Origin: CAWUIH01 sp963922495
Lineage (GTDB): Bacteria > Pseudomonadota > Gammaproteobacteria > Coxiellales > Coxiellaceae
DNA: 6,606 nt
Reading direction: 5' to 3'
NCBI GenBank assembly: GCA_963922495.1
Contig: CAWUIH010000077.1
Coordinates: 1-6,606, forward strand
The position numbers and the translations under genes are program-made. The notes below the pieces were generated by a model, which was not told where the DNA came from, made no database searches, and saw only the letters and a program-made list of their open reading frames with translations. This document shows, one piece after another, positions 5,486 to 6,606 of this stretch (positions are counted from its first letter, which is position 1; every line of letters begins with the position of its first letter).

Positions 5486-6595
5486 TTAATGGTTTTCATA
5501 TCCCATTCTCTCAGTGGTCGGAAATAACTCCATATCTGTTCGGCGCTTGTGATCTTTGCTATCAGTAGAAAAAATATTATATTCTTTCCTAACTGGAAAA
5601 GTGTGACTTTTACTTTCCGCCTTTAATTTAATACCGTTGCTAACAACACGCTGACTTGCGGCATCGACTCTATTAAATGCAAAGGCTTTGCCAGCGGGTT
5701 TTGCAAAAAAAGGAAAAAAGCTGAATTTCTGTGCTCCACAACATGAATAAGTAATGGCGTGAAACATTAAAGCGCCAAAAATACCTGTAAATAAGTAAAA
5801 AGCTATATTGACAGACCAATATCGAAATATTTCAAAATTCGGATTGTTGGGGGTTTTTAGCTTTGTGGTGCTAAATGACTTTGTTGCATCCTTGATTTTA
5901 GAGGCGAGATCTACATTACCATCTTTAATATATTCAATCAAACTATTAATCACTATAAATAGGTATTTTGCAATTTCATTTGGATCTGTCATAGATCCTC
6001 CAGTACACTTACCGAATTCTATTTCACAAATCGGTTGCAGATAATGAAGTATGGAGCATAAAAAATGAAACCAACGTAGATTCTGTGAGCGTAAATCAAA
6101 AAGTTTTTTTTGGTAAGTATCGCATTCAGTGAATATCCCAAGTTCAGTTAATCTATCAAAACAATGGTCATAGTATATTGAATCTCCATATACTTCGATA
6201 GATTTGCCAAATCTAGGTAAATTTTCATCAGGTAGAGCATAGCAATACGATATACGTGGTTCCTGATACTCATGTTTCACATTTCGATAAACAGTAGTGC
6301 TATCCGATGAAATTATTTTCAGTTTTTGCAAAAATGATTCTAAGCAATAAAAAATGATATCGTCACCGTGAAAATGGTTGTGAATCGGAAGCTCTAATAC
6401 CATTGCATCACTGTCTTCAGAGAAACTCGGAATCATTTGAGAGTACCACGTGTCGTGAATAAAATGTGTCGGTTGGTACGAGCCTAATAAAACGTAAACT
6501 TGCTGAATGTTATTGCATTTGGTGCAGTCTAATGCCTCCTTGAGATTGCACGATGGGTTTGAAATGCGATCACCAGGAACCGGTTGATCTGCCAT
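5486..6595 (-). CDS. Unrecognised protein with one membrane segment and basic C-terminal domain
   Basis: I do not recognise this 369-residue protein. The N-terminal 255 residues look soluble and are rich in Cys, Tyr and His, with a CTKC pair at 24-27, a HNHFHGDD cluster at 72-79 and about a dozen cysteines in total. One strong hydrophobic segment spans about 261-283. The last 85 residues are polar and basic, containing KDHKRR near the end, so by the positive-inside rule the C-terminus would face the cytoplasm. No signal peptide is visible. The ATG at 6595 is the only start in the window; upstream the frame stays open to the edge (three codons) and no ribosome site can be seen, so the true start may lie outside. 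The length and long open frame make a real gene very likely. Confidence 0.75.
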   Translation of the reverse strand: MADQPVPGDRISNPSCNLKEALDCTKCNNIQQVYVLLGSYQPTHFIHDTWYSQMIPSFSEDSDAMVLELPIHNHFHGDDIIFYCLESFLQKLKIISSDSTTVYRNVKHEYQEPRISYCYALPDENLPRFGKSIEVYGDSIYYDHCFDRLTELGIFTECDTYQKKLFDLRSQNLRWFHFLCSILHYLQPICEIEFGKCTGGSMTDPNEIAKYLFIVINSLIEYIKDGNVDLASKIKDATKSFSTTKLKTPNNPNFEIFRYWSVNIAFYLFTGIFGALMFHAITYSCCGAQKFSFFPFFAKPAGKAFAFNRVDAASQRVVSNGIKLKAESKSHTFPVRKEYNIFSTDSKDHKRRTDMELFPTTERMGYENH

Positions 6596-6606
6596 AATAT
6601 AAACGG

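Noticed and set aside
5808..6044. 78-codon plus-strand frame
   Set aside because: It lies fully inside the minus-strand gene of 369 codons, has no ribosome site or recognisable motif, and reads as an antisense shadow.

Overview
The window is AT-rich DNA with bacterial gene structure: Shine-Dalgarno sites, ATG starts, and both tight and loose spacing. No rRNA, tRNA, insertion sequence, CRISPR array or plasmid gene is visible. The low GC, the loosely packed layout, and a large protein with an enzyme fold followed by a C-terminal membrane hairpin and acidic tail recall host-associated gammaproteobacteria of the Legionella/Coxiella type. That placement is an inference from style only; no marker gene supports it.

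Layout. Positions 1-132 are probably the last 43 codons of a gene entering from the left. A classical short-chain dehydrogenase/reductase follows 20 bp later (153-962). A gene-free stretch (963-1495) then holds several inverted repeats and the probable control region of the next gene. The central gene (1496-3766) encodes a 756-residue protein that I read as a divergent PP2C/PPM-type metal-dependent protein phosphatase with a large insertion, a helical region, two adjacent membrane segments and a very acidic tail. Next comes a small two-segment membrane protein (3931-4284), whose hairpin resembles the C-terminal hairpin of the phosphatase-like protein and whose tail contains a 30-bp imperfect repeat. 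A second gene-free stretch (4285-4616) contains a good extended -10 promoter and a strong inverted repeat, so the following DoxX-family membrane protein gene (4617-5450) may carry a leader of about 250 nt. A convergent gene on the minus strand (5486-6595) encodes an unrecognised protein with one membrane segment. Its start is 11 bp from the window edge, so its N-terminus is uncertain.

How the genes relate. The partial gene and the SDR could be co-transcribed. The phosphatase-like protein and the small hairpin protein are adjacent, co-directional, share almost the same first 18 nucleotides and have similar hairpins, so they may form a functional or evolutionary pair. Nothing in the sequence ties the SDR, DoxX or minus-strand gene to them. 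The most noteworthy object is the membrane-anchored PPM-like protein with its small neighbour; calling it a secreted effector would be inference.
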